Positions 1-7,340 of a DNA stretch of 64,000 nt are shown in pieces. Origin of the DNA: Gammaproteobacteria bacterium (lineage in GTDB: Bacteria > Pseudomonadota > Gammaproteobacteria > Xanthomonadales > Wenzhouxiangellaceae). The stretch is taken from assembly GCA_003565625.1 (NCBI GenBank), contig PXBD01000043.1, positions 1-64,000 of the forward strand, in the 5' to 3' direction. Every line of letters starts with the position of its first letter. Within the stretch, counting starts at the first letter, position 1. The notes beneath the pieces are model-generated. The model had not been told where the DNA came from. It did no database searches and saw nothing but the letters and a program-made list of their open reading frames with translations. Position numbers and translations under genes: made by a program.

Positions 1-46
1 AACCGGATTTTGAGTCCGGCGCGTCTACCAGTTCCGCCACCCCGGC
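1..46 (-). tRNA. tRNA-Leu(CAA), 3' part cut off by the window edge
   Basis: Read on the minus strand, the segment begins with acceptor strand GCCGGGG, continues with a D-arm of GGTAGACGC type typical of tRNA-Leu, and has an anticodon stem CCGGA/TCCGG enclosing the loop CTCAAAA. Position 33 is T and positions 34-36 read CAA, so it decodes UUG. The long variable arm, T-arm and 3' acceptor strand lie beyond base 1. Resemblance to the leucine UUG tRNA of other gammaproteobacteria supports the call. Only the 3' half is unseen. Confidence 0.9.
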
Positions 47-71
47 GTTGGGTGGTCTTTATTGTAGCGCC

Positions 72-644
72 TCAGGCCGCGTCGAGCTTGAGTGTGCGCG
101 CTTCGCGTAGATACCAGTTTTCGCCCAGCGGCTGGAAGGCGCTGCAGCGGTCGAGGCTGCCCTCGTAGATATGCAGGGTTACGGCAGGGCGGTCGGCGCT
201 GGGGTTGGCGATGGAGTGGTACTCGTGCGGCGGGATCAGGCTGCCGGCGCTGCCGATGCCGGTGCGCATCACCGTTCTTCGTTCCAGCCGGAAGCGGTTG
301 TCGTGCTGTTCCATCAATTCGTATTGCTGGACTTCGATTTCGCCGGCCCAGACCGCTTCCACGCACCACAGGCCGGCGTGGTCGTGGATTGCCGTGCCCT
401 GCGAGGGTGCCCAAGTCATGGCCATGATGCTGTAGCCGAGGCGGTCGTCGTGGTGCAGCAGTCGGCGGCAGTAGTGGTCGGCGCGATAGTCGAAAACGCA
501 CTCCGGCAGTTGGATGTCCGGGTTCCCGAACAGCTCGCACAGGGTCACGCGCAGGGCATCGGTGATCGCCTCGGCAGCGCCGGCCTGCACCGCCTCATCA
601 ACGCGCGCGAGCAGGATTTCCTTGCCGGCAAAGTCAAGACTCAT
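72..644 (-). CDS. cysteine dioxygenase-type thiol dioxygenase (cupin)
   Basis: A 190-residue cupin of the cysteine dioxygenase family, which oxidises L-cysteine to cysteine sulfinate with non-heme iron. The three-histidine iron site is visible: HDH in 'AIHDHAG' plus a third His in 'HEYHSI'. An Arg in 'CRRLL' lies where eukaryotic enzymes bind the cysteine carboxylate, favouring a cysteine enzyme over a 3-mercaptopropionate dioxygenase. A Cys four residues after HDH and a Tyr in 'LHIYEG' sit where mammalian enzymes form the Cys-Tyr cofactor. I chose the ATG that overlaps the metX stop as ATGA; the ORF track starts three codons earlier at GTG. The overlap and a GGGAG upstream indicate translational coupling to metX. 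Confidence 0.8.
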   Translation of the reverse strand: MSLDFAGKEILLARVDEAVQAGAAEAITDALRVTLCELFGNPDIQLPECVFDYRADHYCRRLLHHDDRLGYSIMAMTWAPSQGTAIHDHAGLWCVEAVWAGEIEVQQYELMEQHDNRFRLERRTVMRTGIGSAGSLIPPHEYHSIANPSADRPAVTLHIYEGSLDRCSAFQPLGENWYLREARTLKLDAA

Positions 645-1726
645 TTCAACCACTCCCTGATGGGTGTCCCAAAGCGCTCAAAGTCTACCAAAAAAGCATC
701 GTGTCCCTGGATCGAAGGCAGGGCCTCGAAGGTGACTTCGGACCCGCTGGACTCCAGCGCCCCGGCCAGATCGCGCTGCTGATGCAGCGGAAACAGGATG
801 TCGGTGTCGACGCCGATGACCAGCGCATGGCCGGTAAAGCACCGTCGGAACAGGTTTTTCAGGCTCTCGTCGCTGTCGCAAGCGTCGAACAAGTCCATGG
901 CGCGCGACAGGTACAGGTAGGAGCAGGGGTCGAACTGGCCGACGAATTTGCGCGCGTGCGACTCCAGGTAGGATTCGACCTCGAAGCGCATGCCGAACAG
1001 GGTGGCGGGAAAGTAGTCCTGGCGCTTGCGGCCGAAGCGGCCTTGCCACTCACCGGCCGAGCGGTAGGTGATCATGCCCAGCTTGCGGGCCAGACGCATG
1101 CCGACCTCGGGCCATTCGTCCTCGCTGTAGGCGCCGTTGTGGAAGTTGCGGTCGGTGACAATGGCCTCGCGCTGCAGCGAGCGGATGGACATGGCAAACG
1201 GGGTCGCCGAGCAGGCGGTGGAAATCAGCCCCAGGCGGGCGGTGCTGCCGGGGTACTGCTTGAGCCAGGCCAGCGCGGTAAATCCGCCCATGGACGGGCC
1301 GATGACGGCGTGCAGCTTGGCAATATTCAGGTGGTCAACGACCAGGCGGGTGGCCCGGGCGATGTCCTCGATGGCCAGTTCCGGAAAGTGCAGCCGCCAC
1401 GGCCGGCCGGTGGCCGGATGGATGTCGGCCGGGCCGGTCGAGCCCTTGCAGGAACCCAGCGAGTTGGCGCACAGGACAAAGTAACGCTCGGTGTCGATCG
1501 GTTTGCCCGGGCCGACCATGTCCTCCCACCAGCCGGGGCTGGGGTCGGCGCTGGAGGAGGCAACGTGGGCGCCTGGCGACAGGCCGGTAAAGATCAGGAT
1601 GGCGTTGTCGCGGGCGCGGTTGAGTTCGCCCCAGGATTCCCAGGCCACCCGGATGCCCGGCAGCTCGCCGCCGCGATACATCAGGAAGGGCTGGTCGATG
1701 TCGAGATAGTGCGTGGCCGGACCCAT
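641..1726 (-). CDS. metX: MetX-family homoserine (or serine) O-acyltransferase
   Basis: An alpha/beta-hydrolase acyltransferase of 361 residues. The nucleophile elbow is 'GPSMGG', followed by a late acid in 'VDTDILFP' and the base in 'GHDAFL', which is the MetX catalytic triad. The family activates homoserine for methionine synthesis. Some members, as I recall from Xanthomonadales, succinylate serine for cysteine synthesis instead, and the segment 'LGSCKGSTGP' leaves that possible. The start is taken at the ATG of 'MGPATHYLD', because the longer track ORF would begin inside the ompW terminator hairpin. A TATAAC lies seven bases upstream with no ribosome binding site, so the mRNA may be leaderless. 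It is followed by an overlapping cysteine dioxygenase gene, which hints at a cysteine-related role. Confidence 0.85.
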   Translation of the reverse strand: MGPATHYLDIDQPFLMYRGGELPGIRVAWESWGELNRARDNAILIFTGLSPGAHVASSSADPSPGWWEDMVGPGKPIDTERYFVLCANSLGSCKGSTGPADIHPATGRPWRLHFPELAIEDIARATRLVVDHLNIAKLHAVIGPSMGGFTALAWLKQYPGSTARLGLISTACSATPFAMSIRSLQREAIVTDRNFHNGAYSEDEWPEVGMRLARKLGMITYRSAGEWQGRFGRKRQDYFPATLFGMRFEVESYLESHARKFVGQFDPCSYLYLSRAMDLFDACDSDESLKNLFRRCFTGHALVIGVDTDILFPLHQQRDLAGALESSGSEVTFEALPSIQGHDAFLVDFERFGTPIREWLK

Positions 1727-1733
1727 GCTGACT

Positions 1734-1739
1734 GTTATA
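1734..1739 (-). promoter_or_regulatory. candidate -10 element for metX (possibly leaderless transcript)
   Basis: On the minus strand TATAAC stands seven bases before the chosen metX ATG. A start site at the usual distance would fall on or next to the ATG. No convincing -35 is visible and there is no Shine-Dalgarno sequence between the element and the start codon. The element sits just downstream of the ompW terminator, so metX needs its own promoter. This is an inference from spacing only. Confidence 0.4.
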
Positions 1740-1752
1740 CCCGATCGGCCAG

Positions 1753-1786
1753 AAAAAAAGCCATGCCCCGGCGCCCGAGGCATGGC
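1753..1786 (-). terminator. Rho-independent terminator of ompW
   Basis: On the minus strand a 12-bp stem (GCCATGCCTCGG paired with CCGGGGCATGGC, one G-T wobble) with a 3-base loop is followed directly by seven T residues. It lies about 45 bases after the ompW stop and before metX. This is the clearest intrinsic terminator in the window, and it excludes the long N-terminal extension of metX in the ORF track. Confidence 0.92.
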
Positions 1787-1832
1787 AAGTTAAGACACAT
1801 TTGAAGCAAATGTGCTTTGGAGGAGAACGATC

Positions 1833-2513
1833 CTAGAAGCGGAATCCGATCCCGGCCGAGAACACGAACGGGTCGATGTCGGCTTTGATCTGGCTGCGCA
1901 CTTCACCGTCGGCGGTCTGGGTCTTGATGCGCGCGTCGGCTTCGATTTCGATGTAGCGCAGATCAACGTTGAAAAACAGGGTGTCGGTGATGTCGAAGTC
2001 GGCCCCCAGCTGCAGGGCAACGCCGAAGGAATCCTTGATCGACATGCTCGACGGGCCGCCCAGCGCGCCTTCGAGCGTAGCCGTTGTGCCGGTGCTGAAG
2101 AAGGTGGTGTAGTTCAGGCCGATGCCGGCATAGGGACGGAACGGCGCACCCGGCATGAAGTGGTACTGCAGGCTGAACGTGGGCGGCAGGTGCTTGGTGT
2201 CGCCGAGTTTGCCGGCGCCATCCAGCGCCCCGGCGCCATTGATGTCGTGATCGAACGGCCAGGCGGCCAGCACTTCAAAGCCCAGGTGGTCGGTGGCCAT
2301 GTAGGTCAGGTTGACGATCGGCCGGGTGTTGCTGTCAACATCGATCTGCACACCTTCCAGTTCGGTGCCACCCTCAAACAGGTTGCCGCTGGAAGTATCC
2401 GGGTTGACGTGGCCGAGGCCGACGCGAACCAGCCAGTCGCCGGCGCTTTGGGCCATGACGCTGGTTGAGAACAGGCCGGCCACAGCGACCGTTGCTAGCG
2501 TGCGAATGATCAT
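1833..2513 (-). CDS. ompW: OmpW-family outer membrane beta-barrel protein
   Basis: A 226-residue outer membrane protein. The N-terminus is a signal peptide with a probable cleavage site after 'SVMA'. The mature part shows alternating polar/apolar strands, and the chain ends in 'GIGFRF' with the C-terminal Phe recognised by the BAM machinery. OmpW forms an eight-stranded barrel for small hydrophobic molecules. I start it at 'MIIRTL' because AGAGAGGA precedes that ATG; the track start lies 14 codons upstream in a region without a binding site. An intrinsic terminator follows, and a Crp/Fnr-like palindrome lies about 70 bases upstream. In other gammaproteobacteria ompW responds to oxygen limitation. 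Confidence 0.88.
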   Translation of the reverse strand: MIIRTLATVAVAGLFSTSVMAQSAGDWLVRVGLGHVNPDTSSGNLFEGGTELEGVQIDVDSNTRPIVNLTYMATDHLGFEVLAAWPFDHDINGAGALDGAGKLGDTKHLPPTFSLQYHFMPGAPFRPYAGIGLNYTTFFSTGTTATLEGALGGPSSMSIKDSFGVALQLGADFDITDTLFFNVDLRYIEIEADARIKTQTADGEVRSQIKADIDPFVFSAGIGFRF

Positions 2514-2554
2514 GAGTTCCTCTCTCCGTTTGAATTGTGTTGAAGGACGGATCA

Positions 2555-2596
2555 AGGCTACGCTGCCTCGGTCCCGGATAATTTGACGACGGTCAA
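2555..2596 (-). promoter_or_regulatory. ompW promoter region with a Crp/Fnr-type box
   Basis: The perfect palindrome TTGAC-GACG-GTCAA lies at 2583-2596, matching the FNR/FixK half-site pattern (TTGAT-N4-ATCAA and variants). On the minus strand TAGCCT at 2560-2555 could serve as -10. A start near 2548 would put the box centre at -41.5, the class II activator position. No good -35 is seen, as expected for an activator-dependent promoter. The box could instead serve the divergent photolyase gene, but the spacing fits ompW better. Confidence 0.5.
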
Positions 2597-2671
2597 AAAC
2601 CGGGCGATTTCGGGCACGTTTTGTGGTCGATCAGGTGCTAGCCTTCGGGTTTTCCTGCCCAGGCAACCGCC

Positions 2672-4198
2672 ATGCCCAGACTCGGCCTGATTTTTGGTGA
2701 CCAACTCAATACCGACCACGCGCTGCTGTATGCTCTCGATCCGGATCAGGACTTCCTGGTGCTGGGCGAACTGGCCGCCGAAACCGACTATGTGCCCCAT
2801 CATGGCCAGAAGATCGCCCTGATCTTTGCCGCCATGCGGCATCGGCGGGCCGAACTGGAGGCCGACGGCTGGACGGTCCACTATCATCACTTTGACCCCG
2901 ACAGCGATCTGCGCTCGTTTACCGACCTGGTCGGTGCGTTGCTGGCCGAGCAGAAAGTCGAGGAGGTCGTGGTCAGCTGGCCCGGTGAGTGGCGCGTGCT
3001 TGACGAGGTGCGCGGCTGGGAGCAGGTGCTGGGAGTTGCCGTCACCGTGTTGCCCGATACCCGCTTTGTCTCCCCGCTGGAGGATTTCCAGCGCTGGGCC
3101 GCGGGCCGCAAGAGCCTGCGCATGGAGTTTTTCTACCGCGAGATGCGGCGACGCACCGGTTTGCTGATGGACGGCAAGCAGCCGGTCGGCGGTCAGTGGA
3201 ATTTTGATGCCTCCAACCGCAAGCGCTGGCGCGGCGAGCCGCCATCGGCCCGGCCGATGCGTTTTTCCGCCGACGAGGTCACGACCGAGGTGCTGGAGCT
3301 CGTGGCCGGGGACATTCCGCATTTCGGCGATCTGGAGGGTTTCGACTACCCGGTGACCCGGGCCCAGGCGCGGCGTGCGCTGAGCCATTTCATCAGTTCG
3401 GCGCTGCCGCACTTCGGCGATTTTCAGGATGCGCTGCCCGATGAGGAGGACTACCTGTTCCACAGCCGCTTGTCGAGCAGTCTCAACCTGGGCCTGCTCA
3501 CCCCCATGGAGGTCTGCCATGCAGCAGAGCAGGCCTGGCAAGAGGGTGCGGCGCCGCTCAACGCGGTGGAGGGCTTTATCCGCCAGGTGATCGGCTGGCG
3601 CGAGTACATCCGCGGCATCTACTGGCTCAAGATGCCCGAATACGCCGAGGGCAACGCGCTGGGCAACGACCAGCCGCTGCCGGCGTGGTACTGGAGCGGA
3701 AAAACCGGCATGCGCTGCCTGCAGCGCGCCATCGATGCAACCCGCCGCAATGCCTATGCCCACCACATCCAGCGCCTGATGGTGACCGGCAATTTTGCCC
3801 TGCTGTTGGGGGTGGTGCCGGCCGAGATCTGCGAGTGGTACCTGGCCGTGTACGCCGATGCCTACGACTGGGTGGAACTACCGAACACCCTGGGCATGGT
3901 GATGCACGCCGACGGCGGCTTGCTGGCTTCCAAGCCCTATGCGGCCAGCGGCAAGTACATCCAGCGCATGGGCGATCACTGCGCCCACTGTCGGTACCGG
4001 GTGGCCGACACGCTGGGCGAGGATGCCTGTCCCTTCAACGCGCTGTACTGGGATTTCCTGGCCCGTCACCGCGCGCAATTCCAGTCCAACCCGCGCATGG
4101 CGATGATGTATCGGAATCTCGATCGCATGGACGAAGAGCGCCTTGCGGCCATTCGGGCGCGCGCCCAAGACCTGCGCGCCGGGGTGGAGGAGTTGTAG
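2672..4198 (+). CDS. FeS-type (bacterial 6-4) photolyase / cryptochrome-like protein
   Basis: A 508-residue protein of the deoxyribodipyrimidine photolyase-related (FeS-BCP) family. It binds FAD and an antenna and repairs UV photoproducts, most likely (6-4) lesions, using light. The N-terminus 'LIFGDQLN' is the family's Rossmann entry. Four cysteines at about residues 349, 437, 440 and 453 match in order and spacing the 4Fe-4S ligands I recall for Agrobacterium PhrB (350, 438, 441, 454). The stretch 'WVELPNTLGM' is also characteristic. The gene stands alone, divergent from ompW and convergent with the Trm112-like gene. I give no symbol because phrB is used for more than one photolyase type. 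Confidence 0.9.
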   Translation: MPRLGLIFGDQLNTDHALLYALDPDQDFLVLGELAAETDYVPHHGQKIALIFAAMRHRRAELEADGWTVHYHHFDPDSDLRSFTDLVGALLAEQKVEEVVVSWPGEWRVLDEVRGWEQVLGVAVTVLPDTRFVSPLEDFQRWAAGRKSLRMEFFYREMRRRTGLLMDGKQPVGGQWNFDASNRKRWRGEPPSARPMRFSADEVTTEVLELVAGDIPHFGDLEGFDYPVTRAQARRALSHFISSALPHFGDFQDALPDEEDYLFHSRLSSSLNLGLLTPMEVCHAAEQAWQEGAAPLNAVEGFIRQVIGWREYIRGIYWLKMPEYAEGNALGNDQPLPAWYWSGKTGMRCLQRAIDATRRNAYAHHIQRLMVTGNFALLLGVVPAEICEWYLAVYADAYDWVELPNTLGMVMHADGGLLASKPYAASGKYIQRMGDHCAHCRYRVADTLGEDACPFNALYWDFLARHRAQFQSNPRMAMMYRNLDRMDEERLAAIRARAQDLRAGVEEL

Positions 4199-4211
4199 AG
4201 CCGGGCGCCGG

Positions 4212-4481
4212 CTACAGCGGATCGGTCAGCTGCGTCGTGCCAATCCCGCTGTCGGGCAGCAGCACCGGAATGCCGTCTTCCACGGCGTAGACGACCTTGC
4301 CGTCGCGGGTGATCAGCGCGGCCTGCAGCGCCTTTTCCACCGGCTCGCCGTTGACGAACAAGACCTCGCCGCCAGCAATTGCCGCGTTGAGCTTTTTGAG
4401 CTTGCCGGCCGTCAGGGGTAGCAGCGGTTCGTGGCTGACCGGGCAGCACAGGATGTCGAGAAGATCGTCGGGAAGGCTCAT
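4212..4481 (-). CDS. Trm112-like small zinc-ribbon protein (YcaR/UPF0434 family)
   Basis: An 89-residue protein with the N-terminal 'LLDILCCPVSHEPL', a degenerate CPxCxxxL zinc-ribbon start, and the family's 'AYPIxDGIPVLLP'-like end, here 'AVEDGIPVLLP'. Members assist methyltransferases or have unknown roles in bacteria. One ligand cysteine is replaced (CPVS), so metal binding may be lost. The start is the ATG of 'MSLPDD'; the track begins two codons earlier at TTG. It is convergent with the photolyase gene with 13 bases between stops. Confidence 0.75.
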   Translation of the reverse strand: MSLPDDLLDILCCPVSHEPLLPLTAGKLKKLNAAIAGGEVLFVNGEPVEKALQAALITRDGKVVYAVEDGIPVLLPDSGIGTTQLTDPL

Positions 4482-4541
4482 GACCAATATGGTACCCGAA
4501 TCGGCCTGCTACCATAATGGCTCTTTGGTTGGAGGGTCAGC

Positions 4542-5036
4542 ATGCACAACAGTCCGGCGGTGGGCGTGATCATGGGTTCGCAGAGCGATTGGGACACCAT
4601 GGGTCACGCCAGCGAGATTCTTGCCCAACTGGAAGTGGAGCACGAGTGCCGCGTGGTGTCGGCCCATCGCACTCCGGATGCCATGTTCGAGTACGCCGCC
4701 AGCGCGGCCGGGCGCGGCCTGAAAGTCATCATCGCCGGGGCCGGTGGTGCCGCCCATCTGCCGGGCATGGTGGCCAGCAAGACCCATCTGCCGGTGCTGG
4801 GCGTGCCGGTGCAGTCGCGCACTCTCAACGGCCTGGACTCGCTATTGTCGATTGCCCAGATGCCGGGCGGGATCCCGGTCGGCACGCTCGCCATCGGCAA
4901 GGCCGGGGCAACCAACGCCGGCCTTCTCGCCGCCTCCATCCTGGCCGCCTTCGATGCCGATCTGGCCCGGCGTTACCAAGCCTGGCGCGAGCGCCAGACG
5001 GCCGCCGTGCTGGCCAACCCCGTGCCCGGGAGCTGA
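4542..5036 (+). CDS. purE: N5-carboxyaminoimidazole ribonucleotide mutase
   Basis: Class I PurE of 164 residues, the normal length. It moves the carboxylate of N5-CAIR to give CAIR in purine synthesis. The substrate-binding 'GSQSDWDTM' near the N-terminus and the catalytic histidine in 'VSAHRTP' are present, as are the glycine-rich '[12 protein letters not shown]' and the 'GVPVQS' loop. A GGAGG lies about 10 bases before the ATG. purK begins eight bases after the stop, so the two form an operon making successive enzymes. Confidence 0.97.
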   Translation: MHNSPAVGVIMGSQSDWDTMGHASEILAQLEVEHECRVVSAHRTPDAMFEYAASAAGRGLKVIIAGAGGAAHLPGMVASKTHLPVLGVPVQSRTLNGLDSLLSIAQMPGGIPVGTLAIGKAGATNAGLLAASILAAFDADLARRYQAWRERQTAAVLANPVPGS

Positions 5037-5044
5037 GCCGCATC

Positions 5045-6190
5045 ATGCGCGTTGGAATTCTGGGTGGCGGTCAACTGGCCCGCATGCTGGCCGAAGCCGG
5101 AGGGCCGCTGGGCCTGGATTTCGATTTTCTCGACCCGGCCGCCGATGCCTGCGCCGGTGCCCTCGGCCGGCTGCACGTGGGGCCGTGGGCCAGTCCGGCC
5201 GGTCTGGCGGCGATGGCGGCCTGTGACCGGGTCACGGCAGATTTCGAAAACGTGCCGGCCGAAGTGCTGGCCCGGCTGGCCGGCCAGACCGCGGTCCGCC
5301 CACCGCCGCTGGCGTTCGCGGCCGGCCAGGATCGGCTGGAGGAAAAGCGTCTTCTGGAGGGCTTGGGCATTGCGGTCGCGCCGGTCGCGGAGGTGTCGAG
5401 CCGCCCGGATCTGCTGGCCGCGATCGAGCGCATCGGCCTGCCGGCCGTGCTCAAGACCCGGCGGCTGGGCTACGACGGCAAGGGCCAGGTGGTATTGCAC
5501 AGCCACGAGGATCTGGAGCCGGCCTGGCAGCAGCTGGGCGGACACAAACTGATCCTGGAGGGCTGGATTGACTTTGATTTCGAGTGCGCCCAGACGGCGG
5601 TGCGCTCAGCCGACGGCGAGGTGCGCTGCTATCCGCTGACGCGCACGCTGCATCGCAACGGTGTTCTGCGCCTGGCCTCGACCCCGGCCGGGGTCAGCGC
5701 GGACCTGGCCGCCAGGGCAGCCGCGGCGGCAACGACGCTGCTGGAGGCGCTGGATTATGTCGGTTGTCTGACCCTGGAGTTGTTTGCAGCCGGCGACCGT
5801 CTGATTGCCAACGAGTATGCTCCGCGCCCGCACAACTCGGCCCACTGGACGATCGAGGCGGCCCTGACCTCGCAGTTCGAGAACCACCTGCGTGCGGTTT
5901 GTGATCTGCCGCTGGGCAGTACCGAGGCGCGCGGGGTTGCGCTGATGTTCAACTGGCTGGGCGCGATGCCCGATCGTAATGAACTGCTGCGCGTGCCCGG
6001 TCTGGCCTGGCACGATTACCACAAGGAGCCGCGCCCGGGGCGCAAGGTGGGCCACGCCACCCTGGTCGCGCCGGATCAACCAGCGCTGGGGAGCGCGCTC
6101 GAATCGATCAAGCCGCTGCTTGATCGCGAGACGGCAGCGCTGCTGGGCGAGTTCGCGAATTTCTCCCGCACCAGTTCGGCCACCACCTGA
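5045..6190 (+). CDS. purK: N5-carboxyaminoimidazole ribonucleotide synthase
   Basis: An ATP-grasp enzyme of 381 residues that uses ATP and bicarbonate to carboxylate AIR, feeding PurE. The N-terminal 'GILGGGQLARML' is diagnostic. The central ATP-grasp has 'VLKTRRLGYDGKGQ' and the late metal-binding region has 'NEYAPRPHNSAHWT'. The true start is the ATG of 'MRVGIL'; the track ORF extends falsely upstream through purE in another frame. The last 115 bases overlap the 3' end of argD on the opposite strand, and the C-terminal dozen residues look unconserved. Confidence 0.96.
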   Translation: MRVGILGGGQLARMLAEAGGPLGLDFDFLDPAADACAGALGRLHVGPWASPAGLAAMAACDRVTADFENVPAEVLARLAGQTAVRPPPLAFAAGQDRLEEKRLLEGLGIAVAPVAEVSSRPDLLAAIERIGLPAVLKTRRLGYDGKGQVVLHSHEDLEPAWQQLGGHKLILEGWIDFDFECAQTAVRSADGEVRCYPLTRTLHRNGVLRLASTPAGVSADLAARAAAAATTLLEALDYVGCLTLELFAAGDRLIANEYAPRPHNSAHWTIEAALTSQFENHLRAVCDLPLGSTEARGVALMFNWLGAMPDRNELLRVPGLAWHDYHKEPRPGRKVGHATLVAPDQPALGSALESIKPLLDRETAALLGEFANFSRTSSATT

Positions 6191-7323
6191 ACAATCCTTT
6201 CGACCTGTTCATCGTCGATGATCAGCGGTGGCAGCAGGCGGATGACGTTGCCGCGGGTAATGTTGAGGATCAGCCCGCGCGCCATGGCGGCGTCTTTCAG
6301 TTCGCCGGCCGGCTCGGCCAGCTCCACCCCGACCATCAGCCCGCGACCGCGGACCTCGACCACGCCTGCCACGCCCTCCAGTTCCTGGCGCAGTCGGCCG
6401 AGCAGGCGCTGGCCCGCTCGGCTGGCGCGCGCCAGGATGTCGTCTTCGGCCATGATGGCCAGGACTTCCAGGGCCACCCGGCAGGCGAGCGGATTGCCGC
6501 CGAAGGTGGTGCCATGCGAGCCCGGCGGGAGCAGCGCGGCGACCTCTTCGCGCGCCAGGCAGGCGCCGATCGGGACGCCGTTGCCCAGCGCCTTGGCCAC
6601 GGTCACGACATCGGGCCGCAGTCCGGGCTCGTGCTGGAAGGCAAACCAGCGCCCGGTGCGGCCGATCCCGGCCTGGATTTCGTCGAGCATCAGCAGGGCG
6701 TCGTGGCGATCGCACAACTCGCGCAGGGTACCGAGGTAGCCGGCCGGCGGCACCCGCACGCCACCCTCGCCCTGGATCGGCTCAACCAGGACGGCGACCA
6801 GGTTGGGATGGTTGGCAAAGGCCCCGGCTGCAGCCTGTGGATCGCCGTAGGGGACGCGGACAAAACCATCGACCAGGGGCCCGAAACCGGCCTGGATGGC
6901 GGCGTTGCCGGAGGCGCTGAGCGCGGCCAGGGTGCGGCCATGAAAGCTGTCGCTGGCCACCAGTACCGCCGGGTTGGCAACGTGGCGGGCATGGGCATGG
7001 CGTCGGGCCAGCTTGAGCGCGCACTCGATGGCCTCGGCGCCGGAATTGGCAATAAAGCTGCGTTCCAGCCCGCTGATGGCGGCCAGGCGGTCGGCCAGCG
7101 CCTCCTGCTGCGGCACGTGGACGATGTTGGCGGTATGAATCAGCCGGGCAGCCTGGTCGGCCAGAGCGGCGGCGATGCGCGGGTGGGCATGGCCCAGGCT
7201 GCAGACGGCAATGCCGCTGAGTGCATCCAGGTAGCGCCGGTCTTGATCGTCGAACAGCCATGCTCCCTGGCCACGAACCAGGGAGATGGGCATGCGAACG
7301 TAGGTATCGAACAGGTGAGACAC
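6076..7323 (-). CDS. argD: acetylornithine (class III) aminotransferase
   Basis: A PLP-dependent class III aminotransferase of 415 residues, most like ArgD (acetylornithine to N-acetylglutamate semialdehyde, arginine synthesis). The PLP lysine is in 'VAKALGNGVPIGA', and 'SGAEAIECALKLAR' and 'LDEIQAGIGRTG' are family motifs. I start at GTG of 'VSHLFDTY', 17 bases after the sodB stop, because the longer track ORF runs antiparallel into sodB coding sequence in another frame. About 28 C-terminal residues after 'REKFA' extend beyond the usual end and are encoded opposite purK. Succinylornithine or other omega-aminotransferase activity cannot be excluded. Confidence 0.88.
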   Translation of the reverse strand: MSHLFDTYVRMPISLVRGQGAWLFDDQDRRYLDALSGIAVCSLGHAHPRIAAALADQAARLIHTANIVHVPQQEALADRLAAISGLERSFIANSGAEAIECALKLARRHAHARHVANPAVLVASDSFHGRTLAALSASGNAAIQAGFGPLVDGFVRVPYGDPQAAAGAFANHPNLVAVLVEPIQGEGGVRVPPAGYLGTLRELCDRHDALLMLDEIQAGIGRTGRWFAFQHEPGLRPDVVTVAKALGNGVPIGACLAREEVAALLPPGSHGTTFGGNPLACRVALEVLAIMAEDDILARASRAGQRLLGRLRQELEGVAGVVEVRGRGLMVGVELAEPAGELKDAAMARGLILNITRGNVIRLLPPLIIDDEQVERIVQVVAELVREKFANSPSSAAVSRSSSGLIDSSALPSAG

Positions 7324-7340
7324 AGACCTGCCCGCCTCGA

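Noticed and set aside
1727-1783. N-terminal extension of MetX in the ORF track
   Set aside because: It would be encoded through the ompW terminator hairpin and T-run and lacks a binding site.
2558-3766. 402-residue minus-strand frame opposite the photolyase gene
   Set aside because: The plus-strand gene has a complete photolyase signature with four cluster cysteines; the antisense frame shows none.
4200-4212. GCCGG-GCG-CCGGC hairpin between the photolyase and Trm112-like genes as a bidirectional terminator
   Set aside because: Only five base pairs, no T-run on either side, and it runs into the stop codon; such hairpins are common in GC-rich DNA.
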